Shown here: one piece after another, positions 63,043 through 64,000 of the stretch
How positions within the stretch are numbered: position 1 is the stretch's first letter
Layout of the letters: each line of letters opens with the position of its first letter
NCBI GenBank assembly: GCA_023387755.1
Contig: JAEWHO010000030.1
Span: forward strand, 1-64,000
Source of the DNA: Actinomycetes bacterium
GTDB taxonomy: Bacteria > Actinomycetota > Actinomycetes > Actinomycetales > Actinomycetaceae
Length of the DNA: 64,000 nt
Reading direction: 5' to 3'
The notes under the pieces: model-generated
Told to the model about the DNA's origin: nothing
Databases searched by the model: none
The model's input: the letters and a program-made list of their open reading frames with translations, nothing else
Program-made: the position numbers and the translations under genes

Positions 63043-64000
63043 TTAGATTCCGGTGCGCTGAGTCGGGCAGGACATGCAACGGGGGCCACCACGGCCACGG
63101 CCGAGCTCGGAGCCCGGAACTTCGAGCACCTCGATACCTTGCTGACGCAGGTACGTATTGGTTGCCACGTTGCGTTCGTAGCCCACGACCACACCGGGGC
63201 GGATCGTGAGGAAGTTGCAACCGTCATCCCACTGCTCGCGCTCAGCCTGCAGGGAATCCTGCGGGGTAGTGAGCACGCGGACCTCGGGAATATCGAGGGC
63301 AGAGGCGATGACGTCGAACATCTTGTCCGGCGAATTGTAAGTGACGTCGAGCTTGCCGGAAGACTCGCCGGGAAGGATGGTGTTAGACGCCAACATGCCC
63401 AGGTTGCCGTAGGCGGTGAAGGATTCTTCATCCAGCATCGTCATAACGGTGTCAAGGTGCATGAGAGCGCGTTCGCTCGGCATATGCAGCGCCACGACTT
63501 TTTCAGCGCGGCCGGAGTCGAAGAGCTGGCGAGCCAGACGCTCCACACCCTGCGGCGTGGTGCGTTCAGACATCCCCACCAGGACGGCTCCCTTACCAAT
63601 GACCAGGACGTCGCCGCCTTCCACGGCGGCGGGGCCTTCGTCATTTCCGAGCGACCAGCGGTTAAATTCGTCGTTTGCGAACCGTGGATGCCACCGATAG
63701 ATGGCTTCATAGTTCACCGTTTCGCGCTGGCGGGCAGGCATAGTCATCGAGTTGATGGCGACGCCGTCGTAAACCCAGCAGGAGGTGTCACGGGTGAACA
63801 GATGGTTCGGCAACGGGGTGAGGGCGAAGTCGTCCGGTCCGAGCATGTCGAAGACGACAGACTTGGGGTCGCCCACCTCTTTAAACAGTTCCTGCTTGGT
63901 GATACCACCAACGAGGAGTTCTGCGAGTTTATTGGACTCTAGACGGTCTGCGTAGTTGCGCAGCGCGTCGGTGGCTGACAGGCCGTACTTACGCTCGTCG
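63043..64000 (-). CDS. arcA: Arginine deiminase (partial, N-terminus beyond the window)
   Basis: The last 319 codons are present; the frame runs off the right edge. Motifs: [14 protein letters not shown] (Asp), [21 protein letters not shown] (Glu, Asp), LHLDTV-type [13 protein letters not shown] (His) and the nucleophile Cys in RCMSCP close to the C-terminus. It hydrolyses arginine to citrulline and ammonia. Gap to arcB is 68 bp. First visible gene of the arcA-arcB-arcC operon; its promoter and any ArgR or Arc regulator lie outside. Confidence 0.96.
   Translation of the reverse strand, partial: DERKYGLSATDALRNYADRLESNKLAELLVGGITKQELFKEVGDPKSVVFDMLGPDDFALTPLPNHLFTRDTSCWVYDGVAINSMTMPARQRETVNYEAIYRWHPRFANDEFNRWSLGNDEGPAAVEGGDVLVIGKGAVLVGMSERTTPQGVERLARQLFDSGRAEKVVALHMPSERALMHLDTVMTMLDEESFTAYGNLGMLASNTILPGESSGKLDVTYNSPDKMFDVIASALDIPEVRVLTTPQDSLQAEREQWDDGCNFLTIRPGVVVGYERNVATNTYLRQQGIEVLEVPGSELGRGRGGPRCMSCPTQRTGI

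Noticed and set aside
61973..63220. 415-codon version of arcB
   Set aside because: The extra N-terminus overlaps arcA and is unlike OTC; the ATG at 62974 has a ribosome site.

Overview
The window is high-GC DNA from an actinobacterium. Supporting signs are an HspR-controlled dnaK-grpE-dnaJ-hspR operon with HAIR operators, a topA-tmk-holB block, a GTP-type PEP carboxykinase, an LppM-like lipoprotein, an MT0933-like small protein, and many promoters that place a TANNNT -10 box exactly six bases before the start codon. The gene content and the arginine deiminase genes would fit a host-associated member of the Actinomycetaceae; the genus cannot be fixed from this sequence alone. Most of the window is chromosomal core. 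There is no rRNA, CRISPR array, insertion sequence, prophage or integrative element.

Layout. 0-2 kb: Lrp/AsnC regulator divergent from an ornithine cyclodeaminase-like gene, then tRNA-Thr(CGT). 2-8.4 kb: secreted alpha/beta-hydrolase lipoprotein and topA-tmk-holB. 8.4-15.1 kb: DnaA-box-like sites and a palindrome, then purD-purC-purS-purQ-CPBP protease and pckG. 15-23.6 kb: LppM-like lipoprotein, purA, GH42 beta-galactosidase, fba, SpoU methyltransferase, LemA protein, pyrE. 23.7-27 kb: sugar ABC importer (binding protein and two permeases, no ATPase). 27-33.7 kb: xthA, a beta-lactamase-fold hydrolase, clpB with a HAIR operator, a P1B metal ATPase. 33.8-41.5 kb: amidase, Tat-secreted protein, MT0933-like protein, MFS transporter, prolyl oligopeptidase, DUF2871 membrane protein, cupin. 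41.6-45.8 kb: the heat-shock operon. 46-48.6 kb: gluQ with an in-frame repeat, a decayed FecCD permease with an intact ATPase, tRNA-Ser(CGA). 48.7-50.6 kb: two tandem secreted paralogues, one with a stop at codon 2. 50.9-52 kb: tadA and upp from overlapping divergent promoters. 52.2-55 kb: metNIQ behind a SAM-I riboswitch. 55-58.2 kb: MauE-thioredoxin fusion with a TetR regulator, and an MHS-type transporter. 58.4-64 kb: EamA transporter, arginine:glycine amidinotransferase-like enzyme, arcC, arcB and a partial arcA.

How the genes work together. arcA-arcB-arcC turn arginine into ornithine, ammonia, CO2 and ATP. The neighbouring amidinotransferase would also release ornithine from arginine while moving the amidino group to an acceptor, and an EamA carrier lies downstream. 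An ornithine cyclodeaminase homologue sits at the other end of the window, not adjacent. HspR, the last gene of the dnaK operon, probably represses both dnaK and clpB. purD, purC, purS, purQ and purA cover part of purine synthesis; pyrE and upp supply UMP.

The most interesting points are the repeated leaderless promoter architecture and the overlapping tadA/upp promoters, the secreted family sharing one unusually conserved Tat signal, the amidinotransferase in the arginine deiminase region, a shared palindrome with a conserved loop at two loci, competing hairpins over a permease start codon, and the tandem repeat inside GluQ. No clearly new multi-gene system was found.
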